NCBI GenBank assembly: GCA_016703665.1 | Contig: JADJBS010000020.1 | Location: 620,001 to 684,000, forward strand | Length of the DNA: 64,000 nt | Source: Candidatus Defluviibacillus avedoerensis | GTDB lineage: Bacteria > Pseudomonadota > Gammaproteobacteria > Burkholderiales > Burkholderiaceae_C | Direction of reading: 5' to 3' | Part shown: positions 52,539 to 60,983 of the stretch, piece after piece | Numbering within the stretch: position 1 is the first letter of the stretch | How the letters are laid out: each line of letters starts with the position of its first letter | Notes under the pieces: model-generated | What the model was told of the DNA's origin: nothing | What the model saw: the letters and a program-made list of their open reading frames with translations, nothing else | The model's database searches: none | Made by a program: the position numbers and the translations under genes

Positions 52539-54260
52539 TTAAGCGCGACGCCTGTCTATCCAGGGTAGAAAATCTGCTGCAGGCATGGGGCGGGCAATGC
52601 CAAATCCCTGTACGCAGTCACACCCGAGTCGCTTTAGTTTTTCCATGTGGGCAGAAGTCTCAACGCCCTCTGCGATGACCTTGCGACGAAACGCCTTTGC
52701 CAGTGCAATGACACCCTTGACAATGGCCAGATCGTCACGGTCCGTCAGCATGTCGCGCACAAAACTCTTGTCAATTTTCAGTGTCTCAGCAGGCAACTGC
52801 TTGAGGTAGGTGAGAGACGAATAGCCTGTGCCGAAATCATCTAACGCAAATGCAATGCCCATGGCCTGACATTCGCGGATGACCCGTGAGACGCGCTGGG
52901 TATCGCCCAGGGCACTGGTTTCCAGAATCTCAAAAATCAATGCGCCGGGCTTAGGCAAAGGGCAAGCGGCCAGAAGTTCGCCAACCCTGACCACGAAGCG
53001 CTCGTGTTGCAAGTGGTAAGCCGCTATATTGACGCTGACCACCAGGTCGTGCCCAGAGCGCGTCCACGCTGCAAGTTGCGCCAACGCGCGAGCAATGACC
53101 CATTCGCCAAGCTGTACGCTTAAAGGCTGGTTCTCTATCGAAGGCAAAAAACTGTCGGGCTGTAACAGCCCGTCCTCAGGGTGCTGCCAACGGATCAGGG
53201 CTTCAGCACCGAACACGTAAGCATTGCGCATGTTGAGTTTGGGCTGGTAATAGAGCACAAACTCTGATTGAGCCAAGGCTTGCTGCAGGCGGTCAAGGGT
53301 TTGCCCCGCAGTTCTGACGGCCGTGTCATGTGCCACATCAAAAAAGTGATGACGGTTCTTGCCCATCTGTTTGGCCACATACATCGCCTGATCAGCATGC
53401 CGGATCAAGTGCTCGGCCCCTGCGTCATCCAGGGGGTAAACCGTGACACCAATACTTGCGGAAACCTGAAGCCATGAATCCCCAATCCGGACAGGTTCAG
53501 AAGCCACCTTCAACATGCGTTCGAGGACAGGAAGGCTCTGGGCAACATCATCCAGATCAACCAGAACCACCACAAATTCATCCCCGCCTATTCGGGCGAT
53601 GGAGTCCCCGTCGCGTAAGGCCGTACGCAGCCCTTTGGCCACCGCTGCCAGAAGTTGATCCCCCACATCATGGCCGTGCAGGTCGTTAATGGCCTTGAAA
53701 CCGTCCAGATCAAGAAAAGCGATGGCGAGCATGCACTGGTGCCGTTGGCAACTCGCCAATGCCTGTTCAATGCGGTCGGCCAGCAGGCTTCGGTTGGGCA
53801 TTTTGGTCAGGATGTCGTAATGCGCCATGTATTCAAGCTGGTCTTGAACGCGCTTTTGTGCTGTGATGTCATGCAAAGCGCCTACATGCCCAAAGCTGAT
53901 CTTGACGATAGAAAACTCCATCCAGATCACGCCGCCCGAGGCATGGACAAAACGGACGGGGGTTTTGCGTCCCTCCGGTTTGGCACTGGCGTTTCTTAAC
54001 GCAGACGCAAAGCTGGCACGGTCATCTGGCAACAAATGCTTGGTGAACGTGTGGCCGATCATTTGCTCGATTTCCAAGCCAGTCAAGGTCGTCCAGGCAG
54101 GGTTCAGGTAGACGATCTGGCCTTTGGTGTCCAACTCAAATACCACCTCTGACAGCAATTCCAGGCGCCTGCGCATACGCCCTTCGCTTTCGACCAAAGC
54201 CTCAAGCAGCTGATGGGTCGCAGCGACCTGAAGGTCGTTTAAGAGAGATCCCGTGACCAT
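52539..54260 (-). CDS. PAS-GGDEF-EAL cyclic-di-GMP turnover protein
   Basis: The 573-residue protein has a helical N-terminus, a PAS domain (about residues 35-135), a GGDEF domain with intact IGGDEF at about 224-229 and an I-site RxxD (RDGD) five residues before it, and an EAL domain starting GAEALIRW (about 352) with DDFGTGYSSLTYLKQLP. Both diguanylate cyclase and phosphodiesterase motifs look complete, though the region ILETSAL differs from the usual EITES. It has no membrane helix. It is 53 bp downstream of the isochorismatase-like gene on the same strand. Confidence 0.92.
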   Translation of the reverse strand: MVTGSLLNDLQVAATHQLLEALVESEGRMRRRLELLSEVVFELDTKGQIVYLNPAWTTLTGLEIEQMIGHTFTKHLLPDDRASFASALRNASAKPEGRKTPVRFVHASGGVIWMEFSIVKISFGHVGALHDITAQKRVQDQLEYMAHYDILTKMPNRSLLADRIEQALASCQRHQCMLAIAFLDLDGFKAINDLHGHDVGDQLLAAVAKGLRTALRDGDSIARIGGDEFVVVLVDLDDVAQSLPVLERMLKVASEPVRIGDSWLQVSASIGVTVYPLDDAGAEHLIRHADQAMYVAKQMGKNRHHFFDVAHDTAVRTAGQTLDRLQQALAQSEFVLYYQPKLNMRNAYVFGAEALIRWQHPEDGLLQPDSFLPSIENQPLSVQLGEWVIARALAQLAAWTRSGHDLVVSVNIAAYHLQHERFVVRVGELLAACPLPKPGALIFEILETSALGDTQRVSRVIRECQAMGIAFALDDFGTGYSSLTYLKQLPAETLKIDKSFVRDMLTDRDDLAIVKGVIALAKAFRRKVIAEGVETSAHMEKLKRLGCDCVQGFGIARPMPAADFLPWIDRRRA

Positions 54261-54313
54261 GCAGACCAGTGATATGGGTTGACGCCAGGATCAGGATCTC
54301 ATCGCAGTCAGGC

Positions 54314-54898
54314 CTACACCTGTGAACTGGAGATCACAGCACCGTAAAGAGGAAACACGCTGCTGCAAAAGTAAGACTGCTCAATCTGGGTGCGAGCCGA
54401 TGTGCAGTCCGACAGCACGGTCACGCTGTAGCCGCGCTCGTAGGCAGCTCGCCCGGTCGAGTCGATGCAAAGGGATGTCACCATGCCGGCCAGCAACACC
54501 TGCTTGATGCTTTTGGCTTTGAGCACATCGTCCAGCAATGTGTCTGAGAATGCGTTAAAGCCGACCTTGCCTTTGACATATTGAATACGGTCTCCAAACG
54601 CCAACAACTCTGGAATATCTTGGGCGCCAAGTGTGCCTGCGGCAAAAGCACCCGACTCCTTGATCGTGTGCAGAATGCCAACCGGGCTGGCCAGTGCACG
54701 GTAGTCTGGCGTCAGCACAATCGGTGTCGAGATGATGCTGGCCTCGGTTCTTGCAAGGCGTGCGATCAGCGCCAAAGTGGTTTGCAACACCTCGTCTACC
54801 CGCCCAGGCTCCTCAACCACGCCACGCAGGATGCCGTTCTTCGCAAAATAGTCGTTCTGGTACCCCACCAAAATCAACGCGGTGTGCTTGTAGTCCAT
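54314..54898 (-). CDS. Isochorismatase-superfamily protein lacking the catalytic aspartate
   Basis: The 194-residue protein starts at ATG 54898 with AAAGGAG before it. The fold is recognisable: ALILVGYQNDYF, the Lys in YVKGKVGFNAF (about 109), and the Cys in GMVTSLCIDSTGRAAYERGY (about 144). The general-base Asp of the D-K-C triad, normally in the motif ending VQNDYF, is Gly (about residue 12). The gene precedes a GGDEF-EAL gene in the same direction. It may be a regulator or a divergent hydrolase rather than an isochorismatase. Confidence 0.82.
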   Translation of the reverse strand: MDYKHTALILVGYQNDYFAKNGILRGVVEEPGRVDEVLQTTLALIARLARTEASIISTPIVLTPDYRALASPVGILHTIKESGAFAAGTLGAQDIPELLAFGDRIQYVKGKVGFNAFSDTLLDDVLKAKSIKQVLLAGMVTSLCIDSTGRAAYERGYSVTVLSDCTSARTQIEQSYFCSSVFPLYGAVISSSQV

Positions 54899-55097
54899 GA
54901 AATGACTCCTTTTAAGTGTTTCATCTCAGTTTCAGACACATTTTCTTGAAACACATTGTCATTGATCAACATGACAAAACTTCTCAGACTGACTTCACGC
55001 AAGACGCGTTTTAGTGCGAATGAATCTTAATCGAATCCAGCTCAAAAAAAGAATTACCTGCCACGAATCAATATGAATATCAAATCGTCGAACACTT

Positions 55098-55153
55098 AAT
55101 CAATATTGGACAACTATGTGTAGGCTCACAACAATGCGGTCCTGGGCCATTGT
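55098..55153 (+). promoter_or_regulatory. Promoter block of the CoA-transferase gene, shared with the AidB-like gene
   Basis: AATCAATATTGGACAACTATG followed after 10 bases by CAACAATGCGG, then CCATTG. It is the near-copy of the block at 49651. Another AATCAATAT lies at 55066-55074, 32 bp upstream (about three helical turns), as expected for a LysR-type site pair. The 288-bp gap holding it has no gene. Confidence 0.65.
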
Positions 55154-55186
55154 CGTACTCTGCAAAATCCAAACCGAGGCTATTGA

Positions 55187-56311
55187 ATGACGCTTAGCAA
55201 CGCACAACCGGTGATCAAAGCCAATTTGGGCGCTCTGGCAGGCCTGAAGGTCGTCGACCTGTCCCGCATCCTGGGCGGACCCTACTGCGGCCAGATCCTG
55301 GGCGACCATGGCGCCGAAGTGATCAAGGTGGAGCCTCCACAGGGCGACGACACGCGAGCCTGGGGGCCACCGTATCAGAACGGCGTGGCATCCTACTTTC
55401 GTGGGCTGAACCGCAACAAGATTGGCATAACGCTGGACTTCAGTACCGCCGCTGGACGCGAGATGCTGATGGGCCTGCTGGAAGGCGCTGATGTGCTGAT
55501 CGAGAACTTCAAGACTGGCACCATGGAACGCTGGGGCATGGGCTACGAGCAGCTGTCCCAGCGCTTTGCAGCCTTGGTGTACTGCCGGGTCAGCGGCTTC
55601 GGTGCCGATGGGCCACTGGGCGGACTGGCCGGGTACGACGCCGCACTGCAGGCACAGACAGGTCTGATGAGCGTCAATGGGGAAGTTGGCGGCGAACCAT
55701 TGCGCGTAGGCCTGCCCATTATTGACATGGTGACAGGTCTTAACGCCGCTTTGGGCATCATGTTGGCCTTGCAAGAACGCAGCCGCAGCGGGCGGGGCCA
55801 GTTTGTGGAGTCCAGTCTGTACGACAGCGGCCTATCACTCCTGCACCCGCATGCACCCACCTGGTTTGAAGGCCACAAGTTGCCCCAGTTGACAGGCAAC
55901 GCCCACCCGAACATCTACCCTTATGACGCCTTCAAAACTTGCAGTGTGCCGCTGTTTCTAGCGGTGGGCAACGACCGGCAGTTCCAGTTGCTGTGCAAGC
56001 ACCTGAACGCCCCTGTACTGGCCACCGACGAGCGCTATGCAACAGCAGGCGGGAGATCAGTCAACCGCGTGCCGCTGCGCGCCAGTCTGGAGGCGCTCTT
56101 CGCATCCCTGGAGGGCAACACCCTGGCACAGAACCTGATGGCCATCGGCGTGCCCTGCGCGCCAGTGCTGAACGTGCAGCAAGCGCTGGAGCATCCCCAC
56201 ACAGCCCACCGGGAAATGGTGGTCAAGATTGGCGACAGCTACACGGGCCTTGGCTCACCGATCAAGCTCAGCCGCACACCCGCAACCTACCGCAGACCGC
56301 CGCCCGACTGA
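55187..56311 (+). CDS. Family III CoA-transferase, glutarate/C5-dicarboxylate-type neighbourhood
   Basis: The 374-residue enzyme has LAGLKVVDLSRILGGPYCGQ, LGDHGAEVIKVEPPQGDDT, LNRNKIGITLDFS and the catalytic Asp in AGYDAALQAQTGLMS. It is followed after 61 bp by glutaryl-CoA dehydrogenase, a gene pair found in glutarate catabolism, where the transferase makes glutaryl-CoA from glutarate and succinyl-CoA. That role is inferred from the neighbour, not read from the sequence. No ribosome site of note precedes ATG 55187. Confidence 0.92.
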   Translation: MTLSNAQPVIKANLGALAGLKVVDLSRILGGPYCGQILGDHGAEVIKVEPPQGDDTRAWGPPYQNGVASYFRGLNRNKIGITLDFSTAAGREMLMGLLEGADVLIENFKTGTMERWGMGYEQLSQRFAALVYCRVSGFGADGPLGGLAGYDAALQAQTGLMSVNGEVGGEPLRVGLPIIDMVTGLNAALGIMLALQERSRSGRGQFVESSLYDSGLSLLHPHAPTWFEGHKLPQLTGNAHPNIYPYDAFKTCSVPLFLAVGNDRQFQLLCKHLNAPVLATDERYATAGGRSVNRVPLRASLEALFASLEGNTLAQNLMAIGVPCAPVLNVQQALEHPHTAHREMVVKIGDSYTGLGSPIKLSRTPATYRRPPPD

Positions 56312-56372
56312 GAACTGCTGCCCTGTCGCACCGCTTTAAACTCAACCCATTGACATACGGAGAACCCTGAAC

Positions 56373-57560
56373 ATGAAACCCACATTCAACTGGCAAGACC
56401 CATTCATGCTGAGCGAGCAACTCAGCGACGATGAACGCGCCATCGTCGATGCTGCACACACCTTCTGCCAGGAAAAATTGCAGCCCCGTGTGTTGATGGC
56501 CGCCCGCCACGAAAAGTTTGACCGCGAAATCATGAACGAAGCCGGGGCCATGGGCTTTCTGGGATCTACCATTGAAGGCTATGGCTGCTCTGGCTTGAGC
56601 TACGTGGCCTATGGCTTGATAGCACGCGAAGTGGAGCGCGTGGACAGTGGCTATCGCAGCGCCGTCAGCGTGCAATCGTCTTTGGTCATGCACCCCATCA
56701 ACGAATACGGCAGCGAAGCCCAGCGCCAAAAGTACCTGCCCAAGCTGGCCACCGGCGAATGGGTGGGCTGCTTTGGCCTGACCGAACCCAACCACGGCTC
56801 TGACCCTGCAAGCATGATCACCCGCGCCAAGCCTGTGGATGGTGGCTTTCTCATGAAGGGCGCCAAGATGTGGATCACTAACGCGCCCATTGCCGATGTG
56901 TTTGTGGTCTGGGCAAAGCTGGAAGGAGAAGGCAACGGCCAGAGTGCAATCCGTGGCTTCATTCTTGAGAAAGGCATGAAAGGCCTCACCGCCCCCAAGA
57001 TCGAAGGCAAGATGAGCCTGCGCGCCAGCATCACCGGCGAGATTGTGATGGACGATGTGTTTGTGCCCGAAGAAAACATGCTGCCCAACGTGAGCGGCCT
57101 CAAAGGTCCGTTTGGTTGCCTGAACAAGGCCCGTTACGGCATCGCCTGGGGGGCGCTGGGTGCAGCAGAAGACTGCTGGCACCGTGCGCGTCAATACACG
57201 CTGGACCGTCAGCAGTTTGGTCGCCCGCTTGCGCAAAACCAGTTGATCCAGAAAAAGCTGGCCGACATGCAGACTGAAATCGCTTTGGGCCTGCAGGGCT
57301 GCCTGCGCGTGGGCCGCTTGATGGACGAAGGCAAGGCCGTTCCCGAGATGATCAGCCTGATCAAGCGTAACAGTTGTGGCAAATCGCTGGACATTGCCCG
57401 CCTGGCGCGCGACATGCATGGTGGCAATGGCATCCATGACGAATACCACGTCATCCGCCACATGATCAACCTGGAAACGGTGAACACCTACGAGGGTACG
57501 CATGACGTGCATGCACTGATTCTGGGCCGAGCCCAAACAGGCTTGCAGGCATTTTATTGA
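56373..57560 (+). CDS. gcdH: Glutaryl-CoA dehydrogenase
   Basis: The 395-residue enzyme has the length and motifs of GCDH: GYGCSGLSYVAYGLIAREVE, VDSGYRSAVSVQSSLVMHPI, CFGLTEPNHGSDPASM, KMWITNAPIADVFVVWAK, IEGKMSLRASITGEIVMDDV and the catalytic Glu in VNTYEGTHDVHALILGRA. It oxidises and decarboxylates glutaryl-CoA to crotonyl-CoA with FAD. It follows the CoA-transferase as an operon. A hairpin palindrome lies just after its stop. Confidence 0.95.
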   Translation: MKPTFNWQDPFMLSEQLSDDERAIVDAAHTFCQEKLQPRVLMAARHEKFDREIMNEAGAMGFLGSTIEGYGCSGLSYVAYGLIAREVERVDSGYRSAVSVQSSLVMHPINEYGSEAQRQKYLPKLATGEWVGCFGLTEPNHGSDPASMITRAKPVDGGFLMKGAKMWITNAPIADVFVVWAKLEGEGNGQSAIRGFILEKGMKGLTAPKIEGKMSLRASITGEIVMDDVFVPEENMLPNVSGLKGPFGCLNKARYGIAWGALGAAEDCWHRARQYTLDRQQFGRPLAQNQLIQKKLADMQTEIALGLQGCLRVGRLMDEGKAVPEMISLIKRNSCGKSLDIARLARDMHGGNGIHDEYHVIRHMINLETVNTYEGTHDVHALILGRAQTGLQAFY

Positions 57561-57564
57561 ACCG

Positions 57565-57584
57565 CATCACATGAATATGTGATG
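57565..57584. repeat. Perfect palindrome after gcdH
   Basis: CATCACAT-gaat-ATGTGATG is a perfect 8-4-8 inverted repeat starting four bases after the gcdH stop. There is no T-run, so it is a weak terminator at best. It could instead be an operator for the BLUF gene 96 bp downstream. Confidence 0.6.
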
Positions 57585-57638
57585 TTGTGTGTAAATGTAA
57601 ATAGATCACACCCTGAAACGCATCAAAACTCATAGCAT

Positions 57639-57678
57639 GGGAACCTGATACAGGGGCGCTTCGCCTCGTGAGGTTCCC
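57639..57678 (+). promoter_or_regulatory. 5' leader hairpin that covers the BLUF gene ribosome site
   Basis: GGGAACCT (57639-57646) pairs perfectly with AGGTTCCC (57671-57678), two bases before the ATG. An inner stem GGGGCG-CTT-CGCCTC (57653-57667) sits between them. The outer 3' arm contains the AGG of the only ribosome site (GAGG at 57670-57673), so folding would block translation. Confidence 0.55.
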
Positions 57679-57679
57679 C

Positions 57680-58171
57680 ATGGCACTGTTGCAACTGATC
57701 TTTCAAAGCACACTGATCAACGTCAATGAGCCCAGTCTTGCCCAGATATTCCACAGCGGTCGGATCAACAACAAGCTCAACGACATCACCGGGTTGATTA
57801 TTTGTTCCGGCGCAAGCTTTTTCGAGATCATGGAAGGCGAAAAAGAGGTGGTGGAGCAAACCTATCAGCGCATTTGCGCCGACCGTCGTCACAGGGTAAC
57901 CCACGCATGGGGAAACAGCGAAAGCGCCAAGCGGGAATTTCCGAAATGGGTTTCCGGCTTTCGAAGGGTCAGGCGCGGGGTATCACCTTCCGGCAAAATC
58001 CACGAGGCCTATTTTTTTGATGATTACGATATTTACAGCCTGGGAGAAGGCTGTGGCCTGATGCGTGACAAATTGCTGGCGTTTCACGCAAGCACAGTCA
58101 ATGACGTTTTTCTGGCATCCACTTTTGCTTCACCACATGACTTGGATGTGATGGACGCGCAAACTGCATGA
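57680..58171 (+). CDS. BLUF-domain-like protein with non-canonical flavin-site residues
   Basis: From ATG 57680 the protein has 163 residues; GTG 57668 in frame lies inside the leader hairpin. A BLUF domain fills residues 1-100: LLQLIFQSTLI, NNKLNDITGLII, ASFFEIMEGEKEVVEQTYQR and FPKWVSGFR. The photoactive Tyr (position 8 in classic BLUF proteins) is Phe8 and the partner Gln is Glu49; Asn31 is kept. A 60-residue C-terminal extension follows. It may bind flavin without the normal photocycle, or may not sense light at all. It is unrelated to its acyl-CoA neighbours. Confidence 0.8.
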   Translation: MALLQLIFQSTLINVNEPSLAQIFHSGRINNKLNDITGLIICSGASFFEIMEGEKEVVEQTYQRICADRRHRVTHAWGNSESAKREFPKWVSGFRRVRRGVSPSGKIHEAYFFDDYDIYSLGEGCGLMRDKLLAFHASTVNDVFLASTFASPHDLDVMDAQTA

Positions 58172-58281
58172 CTGTCACCTGCGGCGCACCCACTTTATAG
58201 ATAGACGCTGTTCAAACTGCCGCTTTGGGGCATCATGCACGGGAATATCGCTCATTCCCCTGAACAAAGGTGACCTCTGTC

Positions 58282-59979
58282 ATGACCATCCCCTTCAACG
58301 GTGCGGACGCCATGGTGCGCATGCTGCAACTCAACGGCGTGAAGCACATCTTTGGCTTGTGCGGTGACACCAGCCTGCCTTTTTACGATGCCCTCGCCAG
58401 GTTGGACCATGGCATGGAGCACATCCTGACCCGGGACGAGCGCAGCGCTGGCTACATGGCTGACGGCTATGCAAGGGTCACCGGTAAAGTCGGCGTATGT
58501 GAGGGCCCCAGCGGCGGCGGCGCCACCTACTTGCTGCCAGGTCTTGTGGAGGCCAATGAATCATCGAACCCTGTGCTGGGCATCACGTCCGATGTATCTG
58601 TGGGCGCACGCGGCAAATTCCCTTTGACCGAACTTGACCAGCAGGCGCTGTACAAGCCCCTGACAAAATGGAACACGACTGTGGACCGTGTAGACCAGAT
58701 CCCCGGTGCCGTGCGCGGGGCCTTTCGCGCCATGACCACGGGCCGACCAGGCGCTGCACACATCTGTCTGCCCTACGATCTGCAAAAACAGGCGATCAAC
58801 CCTGCAGAGGTCTGGGCTCAGCCCGGGCATGACAAAGTGCCCGCTTACCGATCTGCCCCAGATCCGAGCGAGGTGGACCGGGCGGCAGACAAGCTGATGG
58901 CTGCACGCTCGCCTGTGATCATCTGTGGCGGTGGGGTGGTCATTGCAGGCGCGTGCGATGCGCTGGATGCCTTAGCCACCTTGCTTAAGGCTCCCGTCTG
59001 TACCACCGTCAGTGGTCAGGGTAGCCTGGCGGACACCCATCCTCTGAACGCTGGCGTGGTGGGTACCAATGGCGGGGTTGCATCCACGCGCGCGGTGGTG
59101 GCGCAGGCAGATCTGGTGCTGTTTGTGGGCTGCCGGGCTGGCTCCACTACCACCGAGCATTGGCAGATGCCTGCTCGCAGCGTCACGATCGTGCACCTGG
59201 ATGTGGACGCGATGACGATTGGTACCAACTACCGAACCGACATCTCGCTGGTGGCCGATGCATTGCTGGGCCTGCGGGCATTGATACAGGCCATAGAGGA
59301 GCGCGGCGGCAAACGCCCTTGGGACGCCGTAGACGGCTATGTATTGACTGCCAAAGCGCGTGCAGAAAAGTGGGCTTTTTTTGCGCCGCTAGCAGCATCA
59401 ACAGACAGGCCCATCAAGCCGGAGCGTGTGGTTGATGCACTCAACCGTCTGTTGCCTGCTCGCTCCGTCGTTGTGGCCGATCCAGGCACGCCTTGCCCAT
59501 ACCTGTCAGCCTATTTCAACGCACCGCAAGCGGGTCGCTATTTCATCACCAACCGGGCACACGGCGCGCTGGGCTATTCCATGGCTGCTGCCTTTGGGGC
59601 AGCCATCGGGCGGCCTGATTCGGTGGTGGTCTCCGTGATGGGTGACGGCAGTTTTGGGTTCACCTGCGGCGAGCTGGAAACCATTGTCCGGCGCAATGTG
59701 CCACTGAAAATGATTGTGTTTTCCAACTCGGTCTTTGGCTGGATCAAGGCGAGTCAGAAGACGGGCTACGACCAGCGCTATTTTTCAGTGGACTTCAACC
59801 GTACCCATCATGCCCGCGTGGCTGAGGCTTTTGGCGTCAAGGCCTGGCAGGTAGAAGATCCCTCCGAAATCGAAAATGCCCTGAAAGCGGCGCTGATGCA
59901 TGACGGCCCAGCGCTGGTCGATGTCATCTCCCAGGAACTTCAAGATACAGCCGTCCCCGTCAGCCAGTGGATGGGATAA
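58282..59979 (+). CDS. Thiamine diphosphate-dependent enzyme (acetolactate synthase-like)
   Basis: From ATG 58282, with AAAGG about 12 bases upstream, the protein has 565 residues. It has the three ThDP modules: N-terminal Pyr domain with the cofactor-activating Glu in HILTRDERSAGYMADGYARV, a central domain (PVIICGGGVVIAG), and the PP domain with GDGSFGFTCGELETIVRRN and the Mg-binding FSN. Family members make or split 2-keto acids. It is followed by a Bug protein and a glyoxalase-like protein in one direction, so it probably acts on a keto-acid imported by that system. Substrate unknown. Confidence 0.9.
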   Translation: MTIPFNGADAMVRMLQLNGVKHIFGLCGDTSLPFYDALARLDHGMEHILTRDERSAGYMADGYARVTGKVGVCEGPSGGGATYLLPGLVEANESSNPVLGITSDVSVGARGKFPLTELDQQALYKPLTKWNTTVDRVDQIPGAVRGAFRAMTTGRPGAAHICLPYDLQKQAINPAEVWAQPGHDKVPAYRSAPDPSEVDRAADKLMAARSPVIICGGGVVIAGACDALDALATLLKAPVCTTVSGQGSLADTHPLNAGVVGTNGGVASTRAVVAQADLVLFVGCRAGSTTTEHWQMPARSVTIVHLDVDAMTIGTNYRTDISLVADALLGLRALIQAIEERGGKRPWDAVDGYVLTAKARAEKWAFFAPLAASTDRPIKPERVVDALNRLLPARSVVVADPGTPCPYLSAYFNAPQAGRYFITNRAHGALGYSMAAAFGAAIGRPDSVVVSVMGDGSFGFTCGELETIVRRNVPLKMIVFSNSVFGWIKASQKTGYDQRYFSVDFNRTHHARVAEAFGVKAWQVEDPSEIENALKAALMHDGPALVDVISQELQDTAVPVSQWMG

Positions 59980-59991
59980 AGGAAATCAACC

Positions 59992-60975
59992 ATGAACCAT
60001 GCGAACTCACTCCCCCGCCGAACAGCCCTGTCGGCCATTGCAGCTTCTGCCCTTGGTGTCAGCTTTTCCAGCCACGCGCAGGCTGACACCACGATCAAAC
60101 TGATCGTGACCTTTCCACCTGGAGGCAGCACCGACATTGCAGCCCGCATGATCCAGCCGCGCCTGGCCGAGAAAACAGGACGCGCTGTGGTGGTGGAAAA
60201 CCGTCCAGGCGCAGCGAGCCAGGTGGCCACCCAGTTCGTGGCCAAATCTCCACCGGATGGGAACACCTTGCTGGTGAGTTTTGACTCTCATGCCATCAAC
60301 CCGATTGCCAAGCCCAAGCTGCCCTACGATACCTTCAAGGACTTTGCAGGCATCACACTGGCGGTACGGTTTCCCTTGGTGATTGCAGCCTCTACTTCTG
60401 TCGAAGCCAACGATCTGCGTGGGTTTGTAGAACTGGCCCGCAAGTCGCCTGGCAAGTACAGCTACGCGTCCACGGGTGTGGGCTCCATGAACCAACTGGT
60501 GATGGAGGACATCAAACGCCGCGCAGGTATTTTCGTGCTGCACGTGCCCTTCGGCGGTGGTGGTCCGGCCGTCCAGGCTGTGCTGGGAGATGTCGCGAGC
60601 ATGACTTTGCTGAGCTACGCTGCTTTGCGCAGCCAGATTGCGGCGGGCAAAGTCAAGCCACTGGCAGTCTCTGGTCCCAAACGCCTATTGGAACTGCCCC
60701 ATGTACCGACAGTGGCAGAGTCAGGCTTTCCAGGGTTTGAAGCACACTCCTGGATCGGCATATTTGCGCCTGCAGCGACACCACCAGCCACACTTAAGCG
60801 CCTGACCGACGACTTTCAGGCCACGCTGAATTCGCCCGATATTCACAGCAAATTGACCCAAGCCGGATTTGAGGTAATGGCCACCGATGGTGCGGGTGTC
60901 GATAAGCATCTGCGTACCGAATACGAGCGGTGGAACACATTTGTGCAGGCCAATAAACTCAAACTGGAAGACTAG
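59992..60975 (+). CDS. Bug/TctC-family solute-binding protein
   Basis: The 327-residue protein starts 13 bp after the ThDP enzyme. It has a signal peptide with an RR pair (LPRRTALSAIAASALGV, possibly Tat-type) and Bug motifs: LIVTFPPGGSTDIAARMIQ, VVVENRPGAASQVATQFVA, and GKYSYASTGVGSMNQLVM. GASQVA replaces the common GAGGxxGA, an unusual variant of that loop. It is the third orphan Bug protein in the window and would capture a carboxylate. Confidence 0.91.
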   Translation: MNHANSLPRRTALSAIAASALGVSFSSHAQADTTIKLIVTFPPGGSTDIAARMIQPRLAEKTGRAVVVENRPGAASQVATQFVAKSPPDGNTLLVSFDSHAINPIAKPKLPYDTFKDFAGITLAVRFPLVIAASTSVEANDLRGFVELARKSPGKYSYASTGVGSMNQLVMEDIKRRAGIFVLHVPFGGGGPAVQAVLGDVASMTLLSYAALRSQIAAGKVKPLAVSGPKRLLELPHVPTVAESGFPGFEAHSWIGIFAPAATPPATLKRLTDDFQATLNSPDIHSKLTQAGFEVMATDGAGVDKHLRTEYERWNTFVQANKLKLED

Positions 60976-60983
60976 CCTTGAGC

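Noticed and set aside
56268..57536. Long minus-strand open frame (422 codons) antisense to gcdH
   Set aside because: It is a shadow of the strongly conserved gcdH frame; its His/Gln/Ala-rich translation has no domain pattern, as expected for the antisense frame of a high-G+C gene.
58241..58259. GGGAAT-N7-ATTCCC hairpin before the ThDP gene
   Set aside because: Short stem with no partner elements and no clear relation to promoter or ribosome site; likely chance.
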